The position numbers and the translations under genes were made by a program. DNA of 16,077 nucleotides from Cytophagales bacterium (GTDB taxonomy: Bacteria; Bacteroidota; Bacteroidia; Cytophagales; Cyclobacteriaceae), in NCBI GenBank assembly GCA_003454975.1, contig DMST01000019.1, forward strand, positions 19,573-35,649, in the 5' to 3' direction. The first letter of the stretch is position 1; each line of letters begins with the position of its first letter. Of this stretch, positions 15,123-16,077 are shown piece after piece. The notes under the pieces are model-generated. The model had not been told where the DNA came from. It was given only the letters and a program-made list of their open reading frames with translations, and searched no databases.

Positions 15123-16077
15123 TTACCCCAACAAGCCCGGAAACAGGATAAGTAGCACAATAAAGGCTACCTGGATGAGCAAGAAAGGGATGATGCCCCG
15201 ATAGAGCTGGGCGGTTTTCACCTCCGGCGGAGCCACTCCTTTCAAATAGAAAAGGCTAAAGCCAAAGGGCGGCGAAAGGAAGCTCGTTTGTAGGTTCACC
15301 GCCAGCAGAATGCCCACCCAAACGAGGTCGAAACCCAGCTTAGCGAACAGCGGCGCCACAACGGGCACAATGATGAAAATGATCTCGATGAAATCGATAA
15401 AGAAACCTGCAACGAAGACGATGAGCATCACCAGAGCCAGAAAAGCATAAGGCGAGAGGTTAGAAGCCTCAATCACCCCTAGGAGGAACTGCTCTCCGCG
15501 CATACCGCGGAACACCAGCGTGAAGGCGGTGGCCCCAATCAGAATCATAAACACCATGCTGGTCAGGTGGGTGGTCTCGCGCATTACTTCCTTCAGCATG
15601 GGCAACTTCAGCTTGCCCTGGATGGCCGCCAGCACCAACGCACCAAAGGCCCCCAGCCCGGCTGCCTCTGTAGGTGAGGCGATACCCGCAAAGATGGAAC
15701 CTAGCACAATGGCAATGAGCACGAAGGGCAGTACAAAGGCCGTTACGATGCGCTTGCCCATACCCGACTTACGGAATGCTGCTACCTCCTCGGCCGGCAT
15801 GGCCGGCATGCTCTGAGGCCGTACCCAGCTCATTACCAACAAGTAAGCCAAGTAGCAACCTACCAGCAGCAAGCCGGGTACCAGCGCCGCGCTAAAGAGT
15901 TTACCCACACTTACGTTGAGCACGCTGCCCAGCAAGACCAGCACAATGCTGGGCGGGATGATTTGCCCCAGCGTACCGCTGGCTGCAATGGTACCGGTAG
16001 CCAGCTCGGCCCGGTAGCCGCGCTTCAGCATCACTGGCAGACTGATCAGCCCCATGGTGATGACCGTAGCACCCACT
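15123..16077 (-). CDS. TRAP transporter large permease (DctM-type), 5' end cut by window edge
   Basis: The last 318 codons are present, running off the right edge; the family is usually about 430 or more residues, so roughly the N-terminal quarter is missing. Visible hallmarks: TLGQIIPPSIVLVLLG, the conserved GIASPTEAAG loop, many hydrophobic membrane helices, FFIDFIEIIFIIVP, and the C-terminal NLQTSFLSPPFGFSLFYLKGVAP. This is the membrane subunit that couples Na+ (or H+) movement to uptake of an organic acid delivered by a periplasmic binding protein. The FGFSLFYLKGVAP ending recalls the subgroup annotated as mannitol/chloroaromatic or 2-oxo-acid TRAP permeases; the substrate is uncertain. 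The small permease and binding-protein genes would be expected upstream, outside the window. The GTG at 16076-16074 is internal, not a start. The gene ends 444 bp before the signalling gene. Confidence 0.95.
   Translation of the reverse strand, partial: VGATVITMGLISLPVMLKRGYRAELATGTIAASGTLGQIIPPSIVLVLLGSVLNVSVGKLFSAALVPGLLLVGCYLAYLLVMSWVRPQSMPAMPAEEVAAFRKSGMGKRIVTAFVLPFVLIAIVLGSIFAGIASPTEAAGLGAFGALVLAAIQGKLKLPMLKEVMRETTHLTSMVFMILIGATAFTLVFRGMRGEQFLLGVIEASNLSPYAFLALVMLIVFVAGFFIDFIEIIFIIVPVVAPLFAKLGFDLVWVGILLAVNLQTSFLSPPFGFSLFYLKGVAPPEVKTAQLYRGIIPFLLIQVAFIVLLILFPGLLG

Overview
The window looks like chromosomal DNA of a Bacteroidota bacterium, probably the Saprospiria/Lewinella side of the phylum. 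The best evidence is the surface protein at 3421-6576, which has a signal peptide, a GEVED-like domain, Cys-rich fibronectin-III-like repeats and a type IX secretion (T9SS) type A sorting domain. That combination is known essentially only from Bacteroidota. Start codons lack obvious Shine-Dalgarno sequences, and two sites match the Bacteroidota -7 promoter element TAnnTTTG. The genus is inferred and was not tested. I see no insertion sequence, integrase, CRISPR array, tRNA or rRNA.

Layout: (1) 1-847, minus: the 5' part of a class I/II PLP aminotransferase, cut by the left edge. (2) 950-3333, plus: a 74-aa DUF3820-type protein; a two-domain VOC 'ring-cleaving dioxygenase' followed by a strong intrinsic terminator; and two tandem paralogues of about 135 aa that resemble the SpoIIAA-like/STAS fold. 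A hairpin at 3365-3396 separates these from the convergent genes. (3) 3421-14678, minus, listed in order of transcription: a 1743-aa signalling protein (kinase-like domain without catalytic residues, AAA-type ATPase, TPR-like helices, GAF, coiled coil, SpoIIE-type PP2C phosphatase); 40 bp later an 866-aa divergent carotenoid-oxygenase-family protein; then, after a 229-bp gap, the 1051-aa T9SS surface protein. (4) 15123-16077, minus: the C-terminal 318 residues of a TRAP transporter large permease, cut by the right edge.

The most notable unit is the signalling protein plus oxygenase pair. The tight spacing suggests cotranscription. The signalling protein keeps the Walker motifs and the phosphatase metal ligands but has lost the kinase catalytic Asp and Asn. 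The oxygenase keeps the four iron-binding His but carries three insertions that almost double the usual family length. How the two work together is unknown. The surface protein is a secreted or anchored adhesin-like protein built by duplication of a three-domain block. The other genes are metabolic or transport genes with no visible functional link to the pair.
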